Assembly: GCA_964457685.1 (NCBI GenBank)
Contig: CAYWFS010000047.1
Coordinates: forward strand, 1 to 10,986
Source: UMGS1696 sp964457685
GTDB lineage: Bacteria > Bacillota > Clostridia > Oscillospirales > CAG-272
Length of the DNA stretch: 10,986 nucleotides
Direction: 5' to 3'
The number at the start of each line of letters is the position of its first letter. Position 1 is the stretch's first letter. Below the pieces are notes generated by a model. The model searched no databases and was not told the DNA's origin. It saw nothing but the letters and a program-made list of their open reading frames with translations. The translations under genes were made by a program, and so were the position numbers. This document shows, piece by piece, positions 1-8,837 of the stretch.

Positions 1-5
1 AATCT

Positions 6-48
6 GAAAGACGGAGTCTTTCTTCTTCAAAATCCCTAACGTCTTAGG
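6..48. repeat. Two small hairpins in the upstream intergenic region
   Basis: Two perfect short inverted repeats sit side by side: GAAAGAC-GGA-GTCTTTC (6-22) and CCTAA-CGTC-TTAGG (35-48). The first is followed by a pyrimidine-rich stretch rather than a real T-run, so it is a poor intrinsic terminator. It could be the end of an upstream transcript outside the window or part of an intergenic palindromic repeat. The GAC-3 nt-GTC centre resembles the palindrome at 4368-4387, but the two elements are not clearly the same. From about 67 to 110 the sequence is very A+T-rich and probably holds the promoter of the next gene; I could not pick a convincing -35/-10 pair. Confidence 0.4.
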
Positions 49-126
49 AAAACCTCCCGTAGAAGTTTAAAAATAAAATTCATAAATAATAAAAATTTTG
101 AAATAAAAAACGAAAGGAACACCACT

Positions 127-1776
127 ATGTCAGTTCTCTTCAAATGCATCTCCGCTATGGAGAAATGCTTCATGGACGAAAGCATCGATTCCAAAAAGGA
201 AATGAATCACTCCTCAGCTCTCCTCGGTGAACAGGTTTGCTTCCAGGTTGCCTATACCACCGATAACCCCGGCTGTACCCCCAAAACATGGCTCAAGCTC
301 GTTGTTGACTCCCCCCTTGCGGAGTATATCACCGTCCGTCAGGTTGAGCAGGTTCCCGTAAGATATGCCGCTTACCCCCATGCCGACGACTACTTCCTCC
401 GTAAAACTCCCGGACTTTATCCCGACCTCCTCCGTGAACCCACCCTCGATAACACACTTTTCGCTACATACGGTGAGCTGAAAGCACTCTTTGTTACCGT
501 GGATCTCCCCACAGACATAGCCGGCGGCGACTACCCCGTTAACCTTACCGTAAAGAGCGGTGAGGATACCGTTGCTGAGGCTACATATACCGTTCACGTT
601 ATAGCAAAGGTTCTCCCCAAGCAGACTATGAAGGTTACAGAGTGGTTCCACTGCGACTGTATCGCAAACTACTACGGCCTCGAATCCTTTGACGAAAAGC
701 ACTGGGAGTATATCGAAAAGTTCATGCGTACAGCAACAAAGAACGGCATAAACGCTATCCTTACCCCCGTGTTCACTCCTCCGCTCGATACACTCGTAGG
801 TCACGAAAGACGTACCACTCAGCTCGTTGACGTTTACCGTGAAGAGGGCGAATACGCTTTCGGCTTTGAAAAGCTCGACAGATGGGTTGAAACCGCAAAG
901 AGAGCAGGGGTAGAATACTTTGAAATTTCCCACCTCTATACTCAGTGGGGTTGTGCTCACGCTCCCAAAATTATGGCTTACGACGCAGGCGAATATAAGC
1001 GTATCTTCGGTTGGGAAACAGACGCTTTCTGCGATGAGTATAAGACATTCCTCCGTGCGTTCCTGACAGCATTCGTTGCCGAAATGAAGCGTCTCGGTGT
1101 GGATAAGCAGTGCCTCTACCATATCTCCGACGAACCCGGTCTTGACCACCTCGAAAACTATAAGAGAGCTAAGGCTCAGATCTTCGATATTATCGGCGAA
1201 TATACCATCATGGACGCTCTCTCCAACTTCGAGTTCTATAAGACAGGTGCCCTCACTTGCCCCATCCCCTCAAACGACCATATCGACGCATTCATAGAAG
1301 CAGGTGTGCCTAACCTTTGGACATACTACTGCTGCGGTCAGGTTGTCGGAGTGTCTAACAGACTCCTTGCTATGCCCTCACAGAGAAACAGAGTTATCGG
1401 TGTCCAGTTCTGGAAGTATAATATTGCCGGCTTCCTCCAGTGGGGCTATAACTTCTATAACGACCAGGGCTCCACAAGAGCTATTAACCCGTTCCTCGTA
1501 ACCGACGGCGACTACTTTGTTCCCGCAGGTGACTGCTTCGCCGTATATCCCGGAGAAAACGGTGAACCCATAGAAACACTCCACCTGAAAGCGTTCACAA
1601 TGGCTCTCCAGGACAGACGTGCTATGGATCTCGCAGAAGAGCTTTGCGGAAGAGATGCCGTTCTTGCACTCGTTGAGGAAAGAGGAGAGGTTACATTCTC
1701 GTCCTACCCCCACGATGAAGACTACGTCGATACACTCAGAGAAAAGGTAAACGCTCTCATCGAGTCCGCTCTTTGA
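127..1776 (+). CDS. GH123/DUF4091-like glycoside hydrolase, predicted cytoplasmic
   Basis: A 549-aa protein. Residues ~28-160 form a beta-sandwich-like N-terminal region, including the E-x-V-x-F-Q-V stretch at 35-41 typical of the domain preceding GH123 barrels. Residues ~165-480 look like a TIM barrel of the DUF4091/GH123 type. The HISDEP motif at 332-337 places an adjacent Asp335-Glu336 pair where GH123 enzymes use Asp-Glu in substrate-assisted cleavage of N-acetylgalactosaminides. Further family-like stretches are FWKYNIAGFLQWGYNFY (428-444) and the Gly-Asp...Tyr-Pro-Gly segment at 460-476, followed by a helical C-terminus. No signal peptide or membrane segment is visible, so it probably acts on imported sugars. 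The ATG is preceded by GAAAGGAA (112-119) at 7 nt. The 65-nt gap to dnaN has no terminator. The fold is fairly sure; the substrate (GalNAc or another hexosamine) is only inferred. Confidence 0.8.
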   Translation: MSVLFKCISAMEKCFMDESIDSKKEMNHSSALLGEQVCFQVAYTTDNPGCTPKTWLKLVVDSPLAEYITVRQVEQVPVRYAAYPHADDYFLRKTPGLYPDLLREPTLDNTLFATYGELKALFVTVDLPTDIAGGDYPVNLTVKSGEDTVAEATYTVHVIAKVLPKQTMKVTEWFHCDCIANYYGLESFDEKHWEYIEKFMRTATKNGINAILTPVFTPPLDTLVGHERRTTQLVDVYREEGEYAFGFEKLDRWVETAKRAGVEYFEISHLYTQWGCAHAPKIMAYDAGEYKRIFGWETDAFCDEYKTFLRAFLTAFVAEMKRLGVDKQCLYHISDEPGLDHLENYKRAKAQIFDIIGEYTIMDALSNFEFYKTGALTCPIPSNDHIDAFIEAGVPNLWTYYCCGQVVGVSNRLLAMPSQRNRVIGVQFWKYNIAGFLQWGYNFYNDQGSTRAINPFLVTDGDYFVPAGDCFAVYPGENGEPIETLHLKAFTMALQDRRAMDLAEELCGRDAVLALVEERGEVTFSSYPHDEDYVDTLREKVNALIESAL

Positions 1777-1841
1777 TTTTCACGACAAAAACCGATTTAC
1801 AATAAATTTCTCAAGAAACGAAAGGAGAAAAAACTAACTTA

Positions 1842-3083
1842 ATGAAGGTAACCTTTGATAAACAAAAGCTCCTTGCAGCTCTTATTCCCCCGGCAGGCAT
1901 TTCCCAGACTAAAAATACCCTTACAGCCGTTGACGGACTTCTCTTTGAATGCCCCCCGAATCCCAAGTACGGCGATTACGATACAGACCGTGACGACCTT
2001 TGCCGTATTTCCGCATTCGACCTCGAAAAGGGACTTCGCACAAGCGTTGAATGCACGGTACACGAAAAGGGTATGTTCATCATAAATACCGTTAAGGTGC
2101 TTCAGATAGTCCGTGCATTACCCGACGGAGACGTTACAATAGAAATCGACGAAAAGGGTCATACAAAAATAAGCGGCGGCTTCTCCGATTTTGAAATATC
2201 CGCAAACCCCGGTGAGGAATTCCCCTCCATGCCTATGTTCATCGGAGATAAGGTGTACTCCATCCCCCAGCACAGAATCAAAAGCCTTATAGACAAAACA
2301 GTATTCGCAGTAGGTCAGAACGATGCCCGTCCCGTATTCAACGGAGCTTTGTTCAAGATAGAAAACGGCTCGGTAACAATGGTAGCCTGTGACGGTAATA
2401 AGCTTGCCGCCGCAAAAAGCTCCCTCGACTCCGCAAACGATCAGGAATGCAAGGTTATCATCCCCGGCAAGTTCCTTACAGAGCTTACAAAGCTTCTCCG
2501 TGACTCCGAGGACGAGGTAACTCTCATAGTAGGCCGCCGTCATGTATTCTTCAAGATAGGCGATATATACTTCTTCACAAGAGTTATAGATACCGAATAC
2601 CTCGACTACGAAAAGATAATCCCCAAAACCTATACAACTCAGCTCTATGTGTCCAGACGTGAGTTCCTCGGTGCCTGCGAAAGAGCGTCCATCGTTACAG
2701 AGGATAAGCTCGGCGGCTCGGGTCGTTCCCACCTCAAGCTCGATATAGCGGACGGAGTAATAAAAATGTCGTCTGTTTCCTCGGGCGGCTCCGTCAACGA
2801 GAGAATCCCCTGTGCCATCGAGGGTAACGACATTACAATAGGCTTCAATTGCCGATTCCTTCTCGATTCACTCCGCTCCTCCCCCGCAGATTGCGACAGA
2901 CTCAGAGTGAGACTCAATTCTCCCCTCATGGGTATCGTAATAGAACCCTCCGAAGGCTCGGGCTTCCTTAATGCCTCCCCCGACAGCGGAGTTTTCGGTG
3001 AACGCAAGCTCGATACAAACGAAAGCCGGGAAAATGAGGAGGACTTCATGTACTTCGTAATGCCCGTGAGACTTAACGGCTGA
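1842..3083 (+). CDS. dnaN: DNA polymerase III subunit beta (sliding clamp)
   Basis: A 413-aa protein with the three-domain clamp layout (about 1-125, 126-250 and 260-413). It encircles DNA as a homodimer and tethers the replicative polymerase and other clamp-binding proteins. Diagnostic stretches are PGEEFPSMP (123-131), QNDARPVFNGALF (159-171), ACDGNKLAAAKS (182-193, matching the T-D-G-H-R-L site of the binding pocket) and the C-terminal MPVRL (407-411), equivalent to MPMRL of E. coli. It is longer than the usual ~366-375 aa. The extra length is a charged loop in domain I (about 37-53) and a ~30-residue Ser/Glu-rich insert before the C-terminal strand (about 370-402). An AAAGGAG site (1821-1827) lies 14 nt before the ATG, a rather long spacing. 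Its stop overlaps the remB start. dnaA, recF and the S4-domain gene usually nearby are absent here. Confidence 0.95.
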   Translation: MKVTFDKQKLLAALIPPAGISQTKNTLTAVDGLLFECPPNPKYGDYDTDRDDLCRISAFDLEKGLRTSVECTVHEKGMFIINTVKVLQIVRALPDGDVTIEIDEKGHTKISGGFSDFEISANPGEEFPSMPMFIGDKVYSIPQHRIKSLIDKTVFAVGQNDARPVFNGALFKIENGSVTMVACDGNKLAAAKSSLDSANDQECKVIIPGKFLTELTKLLRDSEDEVTLIVGRRHVFFKIGDIYFFTRVIDTEYLDYEKIIPKTYTTQLYVSRREFLGACERASIVTEDKLGGSGRSHLKLDIADGVIKMSSVSSGGSVNERIPCAIEGNDITIGFNCRFLLDSLRSSPADCDRLRVRLNSPLMGIVIEPSEGSGFLNASPDSGVFGERKLDTNESRENEEDFMYFVMPVRLNG

Positions 3084-3334
3084 TGTATATCCACGCAGGA
3101 GCGGGAAAGCTCATACGAGGCGAGGAGGTCATCGGTGTGTTCGATATGGACGGTCACGTTGACTCCGAGGTGAACAGAGGCTTTCTGAAATGTGCGGAAA
3201 AGGACGGAATAACCGAGTCGGCGGGGCAGGATCTCCCGAGAAGCTTTATAGTTATATCGACACGAGACAGAAAAAGAAGCGTTGTTTTCTCTCATATATC
3301 CGTAAGCGGAGTTAAAAAGAGAATAAAGCTGTAA
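3083..3334 (+). CDS. remB: RemB/YaaB-type DUF370 protein
   Basis: An 83-aa protein of the DUF370 (extracellular matrix regulator RemA/RemB) family. The opening MYIHAGAG and the following IGVFDMDG (17-24) match the MYIHLG...IVGIFD pattern of Bacillus subtilis RemB (YaaB). The end carries the typical Ser-Ile/Val-Val-x-Ser/Thr strand (54-60) and a basic Lys-Lys-Arg tail. In Bacillus the gene lies between recF and gyrB, so its presence directly after dnaN fits a remnant of the replication-origin cluster. RemA relatives bind DNA as ring-like oligomers; the role of RemB is poorly defined. The start is fixed by the one-base overlap TGATG with dnaN (stop 3081-3083, ATG 3083-3085), which implies translational coupling. 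There is no separate strong Shine-Dalgarno site. The family call is firm; the function here is inferred. Confidence 0.85.
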   Translation: MYIHAGAGKLIRGEEVIGVFDMDGHVDSEVNRGFLKCAEKDGITESAGQDLPRSFIVISTRDRKRSVVFSHISVSGVKKRIKL

Positions 3335-3423
3335 GGCCGAAAAACGGAACAAATCCGAGAGGAATTACGTCTTTAACCGTAAAGAGAGAAAATTCAACAA
3401 AAACAGAAAGGAATCCATGTAAT

Positions 3424-4176
3424 ATGAAAAAGAAAATTACCGGTGTGCTTTCGTTCATAGCAGCCTGTGCCATCCTCACCGGTTCGGTTTCCGCAGACCA
3501 GTGGATAATCTCATCAAACCCGAGAATATCCGCAAATCCGAGTGCGGTAACCGAAAAGACGGAGGATGTAGAGGAAGAACCCACATATACGGTGGCAGCA
3601 GTGAATGTTGACGGCAAGGAAAAGGTAAATGTTACCAGTGCCGTGTGCGACCTTCTCCCGAGCGTGTCTCTTTCCTGTATCTTCGACTCGATAGAGGAAA
3701 CACAGATGAGCATTGCATACGACGAGGAAGCGGAAACAAAGACAATGAACGTCTATGTTGTTGCCGCAGGACCCGTTGTGGCAGATACTTTCGCCGTAAA
3801 AATGAGCGGGGATGCGGGAACTGTTGTTGGAATCAACGTGTACGCAACAAACGACAACAACCTCGAGGACTGGTATCGCCTTACCGTAAATAATCCGGCA
3901 GAGGATAAGGACGGCTTCAAGATTTTCTCCGTAAAGGAATTCGCCCGTAAGTTCACATACTATAAGTTCGAGTTCGTGCTTCTTACGGGGGATTCGTATA
4001 ACCTGACAGAGCTTGCTCTCTACTGCGATGAGGGAGAGGGAGTAGAGGTTATATACGAGTCCGACGGTGAAGTAGAGGCAGGAGAAACCCCCAACGCTAC
4101 CGTAAAATCAACAAAGACAAACGAAGAAAAAGCGATTCCCGTGTTCGATACATTCGGCATAAGATTCGCCCACTAA
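3424..4176 (+). CDS. Secreted protein with possible galactose-binding-like domain
   Basis: A 250-aa protein that I cannot assign to a named family. Residues 1-24 are a clear Sec signal peptide: a KKK n-region, a hydrophobic core (about 5-20) and a Ser-Val-Ser-Ala/Asp cleavage site. There is no lipobox, C-terminal anchor or LPxTG motif, so the mature protein is probably released or loosely bound. A short acidic linker (about 40-52) follows. Residues ~95-202 are beta-rich. Segments such as NVYATNDNN (138-146), DWYRL (149-153) and YKFEFVLLTGDSYNLTELAL (180-199) recall the jelly-roll of F5/8 type C (discoidin) carbohydrate-binding domains; this is a weak pattern-level resemblance. The last ~45 residues look disordered. 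Start choice: AAAGGAA (3407-3413) is 10 nt before this ATG, while the nearer ATG at 3417 is followed at once by TAA. It is the last gene before a terminator. Confidence 0.7.
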   Translation: MKKKITGVLSFIAACAILTGSVSADQWIISSNPRISANPSAVTEKTEDVEEEPTYTVAAVNVDGKEKVNVTSAVCDLLPSVSLSCIFDSIEETQMSIAYDEEAETKTMNVYVVAAGPVVADTFAVKMSGDAGTVVGINVYATNDNNLEDWYRLTVNNPAEDKDGFKIFSVKEFARKFTYYKFEFVLLTGDSYNLTELALYCDEGEGVEVIYESDGEVEAGETPNATVKSTKTNEEKAIPVFDTFGIRFAH

Positions 4177-4181
4177 ATAAG

Positions 4182-4207
4182 AAAAGGGGCTGCGGCTCCT
4201 TTTTTGT
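4182..4207 (+). terminator. Intrinsic terminator after the secreted-protein gene
   Basis: The arms AAAAGGGGC (4182-4190) and GCTCCTTTT (4195-4203) pair over 9 bp with one G-U wobble around a UGCG tetraloop. The 3' arm runs into T-rich sequence that continues to the gap. It starts 5 nt after the stop codon at 4176, so it very probably ends the transcript of the left gene group. Confidence 0.85.
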
Positions 4208-4210
4208 TTG

Positions 4211-4310
4211 NNNNNNNNNNNNNNNNNNNNNNNNNNNNNNNNNNNNNNNNNNNNNNNNNNNNNNNNNNNNNNNNNNNNNNNNNNNNNNNNNNNNNNNNNN
4301 NNNNNNNNNN
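4211..4310. other. Assembly gap (100 N)
   Basis: Exactly 100 undetermined bases. A round 100-N run is the usual placeholder for a scaffold join of unknown length, so the true distance between the flanks, and whether a gene lies between them, cannot be read here. The repeat-like palindromes just to the right (4341-4387) may be why the assembly broke. Confidence 0.95.
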
Positions 4311-4340
4311 AAATGAAACCAAGTCCATTGAAGTTTTGGT

Positions 4341-4387
4341 CAAACTTTTTTAAAAGTTTGTAGGGGTGGAGGGGACAAAGTCCCTCC
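4341..4387. repeat. Paired intergenic palindromes, repeat-like
   Basis: Two palindromes lie 7 nt apart. CAAACTTTT-TT-AAAAGTTTG (4341-4360) is a perfect 9-bp inverted repeat. GGAGGGGAC-AAA-GTCCCTCC (4368-4387) pairs over 8 bp with one bulged G. No open reading frame of note covers them. The arrangement resembles dispersed palindromic intergenic elements common in Clostridia genomes, and the position beside an assembly gap fits a multicopy repeat. Only one copy is present in this window, so repetitiveness is inferred. Confidence 0.45.
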
Positions 4388-4443
4388 CGTCTCCCACGCT
4401 GAAACAAAACATTACAGATTTGTTCAAATAATACCCTTGTCTT

Positions 4444-4473
4444 TTGACGGATTTTGTATTATCATATTATTAT
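4444..4473 (+). promoter_or_regulatory. Predicted sigma-A-type promoter of the activase operon
   Basis: The -35 box TTGACG (4444-4449) and the -10 box TATTAT (4468-4473) each match the consensus at five of six positions and are separated by 18 nt. Transcription would start near 4480, giving an untranslated leader of about 70 nt before the ATG at 4549. It is the best promoter-like sequence in the window and the only one seen between the gap and the operon. Confidence 0.6.
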
Positions 4474-4474
4474 A

Positions 4475-4512
4475 GGCGTATTTTCGTTTGTTCGCAAATG
4501 AACCTTTATGCC
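4475..4512. promoter_or_regulatory. Two-tier inverted repeat at the predicted transcription start
   Basis: The outer arms GGCGTA (4475-4480) and TATGCC (4507-4512) enclose the inner arms CGTTTG (4485-4490) and CAAATG (4495-4500), with a TTCG loop. Each tier has one G-T pair. The outer left arm directly follows the -10 box, so the full structure would be an operator-like DNA element rather than an RNA hairpin. The inner hairpin alone would be in the transcript. It may be chance in A+T-rich DNA. Confidence 0.35.
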
Positions 4513-4548
4513 GATTTATATATATTAAATTTCAGAATGGTAAAATAA

Positions 4549-7542
4549 ATGCATATTGATCTTAAAAACATTGCCTCGACCCTCACACTCGGAATCGATG
4601 TCGGCTCAACAACGGCGAAGATTGCGATAATCAAGGCGGGCGAGGTCATCCACGAAACCTATGAACGTCACTTTTCCTGCATCCGTGAAACGGTAGTCCG
4701 TATGCTCGAAGCCGCCGCAGATGTTGTGGGAGACGAAAAGCTCACCGCCGCAGTCTCGGGTTCTGCCGGAATGGGTCTTGCCGAGGGTGCGGAAATTCCC
4801 TTCGTGCAGGAGGTGTGGGCAACGGGTGAGGTCGTAAAAAATGCCGCCCCCGATACAAACCTCGTTATTGAGCTTGGCGGAGAGGACGCAAAAATAATAT
4901 TCTTCGACGGTGCCATAGACGAAAGAATGAACGGAACCTGTGCAGGCGGAACCGGTGCTTTCATCGACCAGATGGCAACTCTCCTTGACGTTACCCCCGA
5001 TGAGCTTGACGAGCTTGCACTCAAACATAATAAAATATATCCCATAGCTTCACGCTGCGGAGTTTTTGCGAAATCCGATATTCAGCCCCTCCTCAATCAG
5101 GGTGCGGCTAAAGAGGACGTTGCGGCTTCCATCTATCAGGCAGTAGTAAACCAGACTATCGCAGGACTTGCACAGGGAAGAAAAATCGAGGGCAAGGTCA
5201 TGTTCCTCGGCGGCCCCCTTTCGTTCAACAGAGGACTCAGAGAACGCTTTGTCGAAACCCTCGGTCTCACGGAAGAAAACGCAATCTTCCCCGAATATGC
5301 GAGAAATGCCGTGTCAATCGGTGCCGCTCTCTACGCTTCTACCCTCGGCGGTGAGAAAAAGTACACCATAAAAGAGCTTACCGACCTTATCAGACACGCT
5401 AAAATCGCATCCACCTCTACAAGACTTCCCGCTCTCTTTAAAAATCAGGCCGAATACGATGAGTTTGCCGCACGTCACGCAAAAGCATCCGTTGAAAAAG
5501 CGTCACTTGAAGAATATACCGGAAAAGCATATCTCGGTATCGACTGCGGAAGCACCACAACAAAGCTTGCTCTTATCGGCGAGGATTCACAGCTTCTTTA
5601 TACCTACTACGACTCTAACCGCGGTAACCCCGTTGAAATAGTCCGTGGTGAGCTTAAAAAAATATACGAAAAATGTGCGGACAGAGTTAAAATATGCGGC
5701 TCTGCGGTAACGGGCTACGGTGAAGAGCTTATTTCCGCAGCTTTCGGTGTGGATGACGGAATAGTTGAAACGATCGCACACTATACCGCCGCAAAATTCT
5801 TCAAACCCGACGTTGACTTCATCCTCGATATAGGCGGTCAGGATATAAAATGCTTTAAGATAAAGAACGGTGCCATCGACAAAATCATGCTGAACGAAGC
5901 CTGCTCATCGGGTTGCGGATCGTTCATCGAAACCTTTGCAAGAGGTATGCACATGGAGGCGGAGGAGTTCTCGAAAAAGGCTCTCTTTGCCGAAGAACCC
6001 GTAAACCTCGGAAGCCGTTGTACAGTTTTCATGAACTCTCAGGTTAAGCAGTCGCAGAAGGACGGAGCTACTGTTGCCGATATTTCCGCAGGTCTTTCCG
6101 TCAGCGTGGTAAAAAACGCCATTTATAAGGTCATAAGAGCCCATTCCCCCGAGGAGCTTGGAAAGAATATCGTTGTTCAGGGGGGGACCTTCCTCAATGA
6201 CGCAGTGCTTAGAGCCTTCGAGAGGGAGCTTGGCGAAAACGTAACCCGACCCAATATCGCCGGTCTTATGGGTGCATACGGTGCGGCACTTTTCTCAAAG
6301 GATAAAGCAAGACACAGAGACTACATATCGGGTATCATAAGCCGTGAAGAGCTTGAAGGCTTCACTCATACCTCGAAAACCGCAAACTGTAAGGGATGTA
6401 CAAATAACTGCTTGCTTACAGTGAACTTCTTCCCGGGTAAGGACGGAGAAACAAGAAAATATATCTCCGGTAACAAATGCGATAAGGGAGCCGGAAAGAC
6501 CGTTCACGCAGAGGGAGTGCCGAATCTCTACGAATACAAGAGAGAATACCTCCTTTCAACCTGCTCGGAGACAATCAAGGGAGGAAGTCGCCGTGGTGTT
6601 ATCGGTCTTCCACTGACCCTCGGTATGTATGAGCTTCTTCCCATGTGGACGGCAGTGTTCGAGAGCCTCGGCTTTGAGGTGGTGTCCTCGGGTATGTCCA
6701 CAAAGGAAATATACGAGAGAGGTCAGTTCACCATCCCGTCCGATACAGCCTGCTACCCCGCAAAGATAATGCACGGTCATATTGAGGTTCTTTGCGAAAA
6801 GGGCTGCGATACAATATTCTACCCCAGACTTACCTGGAACCTCGATGAGAAATTCAACGGACAGCCGAGCGGAGATAACCACTATAACTGCCCCGTTGTT
6901 GCGTATTACAGTGAGCTTCTCCGAGGAAATATGGACGTGCTGAGAAACAGACGCTTCCTCTATCCCTATCTTTCCATAAACGATGAAAAATCCCTCGCAG
7001 ACGGACTTTGGAAGGAGCTTAAACCCCTCTACCCCGATATGAAGAAATCGGAAGTAAAGGCGGCGGCTGCGGCAGGCTTTGAAGCTGTGGCAAAATATAC
7101 GGCACTTGTCCGTGCGGAGGGTGAGCGTGCAATAAAGTATGCAAGAGACAACGAAATGCCCATAATGATTCTTGCGGGCAGACCGTACCACTGCGACTCC
7201 GAAATCAGCCACGGAATAGATAAGCTTGCACTTTCTCTCGGCTTTGTCGTAGTGTCGGAGGACAGCGTCGCACACCTCGCAAAGACACCCGAAGTACACG
7301 TCCTTAATCAGTGGACATACCATTCCAGACTGTACAGAGCGGCGGCATTTGCATCCGAAAACCCCGATGTGCAGCTCGTACAGCTTGTTTCGTTCGGTTG
7401 CGGAGTCGATGCCATAACCACGGACGAAGTAAGACGTATACTCGAACTCAGCGGAAAATACTACACACAGATAAAAATAGACGAAATAGCGAACCTCGGA
7501 GCGGTAAAGATAAGACTGAGAAGCCTTAAAGCGGTAATCTGA
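4549..7542 (+). CDS. Acyl-CoA dehydratase activase-related ATPase, tandem BadF/HgdC domains plus DUF2229
   Basis: A 997-aa protein. Domain 1 (about 13-270) and domain 2 (about 327-585) are both BadF/BadG/BcrA/BcrD ASKHA ATPases. Each has the phosphate-1 loop (GIDVGSTTAK 15-24; GIDCGSTTTK 330-339) and the phosphate-2 loop (ELGGEDAK 108-115; DIGGQDIK 427-434). Each also has the two cysteines that bind the bridging [4Fe-4S] cluster in the HgdC homodimer (Cys131 and Cys170; Cys452 and Cys491). The tandem copies may therefore mimic that dimer in one chain. A CxxCxxxC set (614, 617, 621) plus Cys644 suggests another metal centre. Residues ~683-997 are DUF2229/COG3580, ending in IKIDEIANLGAVKIRLRSL. 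Known relatives couple ATP hydrolysis to injecting a low-potential electron into a dehydratase-like partner, presumably the next gene. The start lacks a clear Shine-Dalgarno site but is the only Met before the first loop. The substrate is unknown. Confidence 0.88.
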   Translation: MHIDLKNIASTLTLGIDVGSTTAKIAIIKAGEVIHETYERHFSCIRETVVRMLEAAADVVGDEKLTAAVSGSAGMGLAEGAEIPFVQEVWATGEVVKNAAPDTNLVIELGGEDAKIIFFDGAIDERMNGTCAGGTGAFIDQMATLLDVTPDELDELALKHNKIYPIASRCGVFAKSDIQPLLNQGAAKEDVAASIYQAVVNQTIAGLAQGRKIEGKVMFLGGPLSFNRGLRERFVETLGLTEENAIFPEYARNAVSIGAALYASTLGGEKKYTIKELTDLIRHAKIASTSTRLPALFKNQAEYDEFAARHAKASVEKASLEEYTGKAYLGIDCGSTTTKLALIGEDSQLLYTYYDSNRGNPVEIVRGELKKIYEKCADRVKICGSAVTGYGEELISAAFGVDDGIVETIAHYTAAKFFKPDVDFILDIGGQDIKCFKIKNGAIDKIMLNEACSSGCGSFIETFARGMHMEAEEFSKKALFAEEPVNLGSRCTVFMNSQVKQSQKDGATVADISAGLSVSVVKNAIYKVIRAHSPEELGKNIVVQGGTFLNDAVLRAFERELGENVTRPNIAGLMGAYGAALFSKDKARHRDYISGIISREELEGFTHTSKTANCKGCTNNCLLTVNFFPGKDGETRKYISGNKCDKGAGKTVHAEGVPNLYEYKREYLLSTCSETIKGGSRRGVIGLPLTLGMYELLPMWTAVFESLGFEVVSSGMSTKEIYERGQFTIPSDTACYPAKIMHGHIEVLCEKGCDTIFYPRLTWNLDEKFNGQPSGDNHYNCPVVAYYSELLRGNMDVLRNRRFLYPYLSINDEKSLADGLWKELKPLYPDMKKSEVKAAAAAGFEAVAKYTALVRAEGERAIKYARDNEMPIMILAGRPYHCDSEISHGIDKLALSLGFVVVSEDSVAHLAKTPEVHVLNQWTYHSRLYRAAAFASENPDVQLVQLVSFGCGVDAITTDEVRRILELSGKYYTQIKIDEIANLGAVKIRLRSLKAVI

Positions 7543-7586
7543 CCGTCCGAACAAAACAAAATTCAATAAAAGTAATAAGGTATAAA

Positions 7587-8835
<1,249 letters not shown>

Positions 8836-8837
<2 letters not shown>

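Noticed and set aside
214..1149. Long antisense open frame under the glycosidase gene
   Set aside because: It has no recognisable motif and lies opposite a gene with clear family motifs; it is a by-product of the biased codon use on the other strand.
4341..4387. CRISPR-like or attachment-site repeat
   Set aside because: There is only one copy of each palindrome, with no regular spacers and no integrase nearby.
4108..4407. Minus-strand open frame spanning the N run
   Set aside because: It depends on undetermined bases and overlaps the terminator and palindromes; there is no evidence of coding.
7543..7586. Frameshifted pseudogene joining the 997-aa and 416-aa genes
   Set aside because: Both products are complete at their ends, and the spacer holds a weak ribosome binding site and a proper ATG. 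Two genes is the simpler reading.
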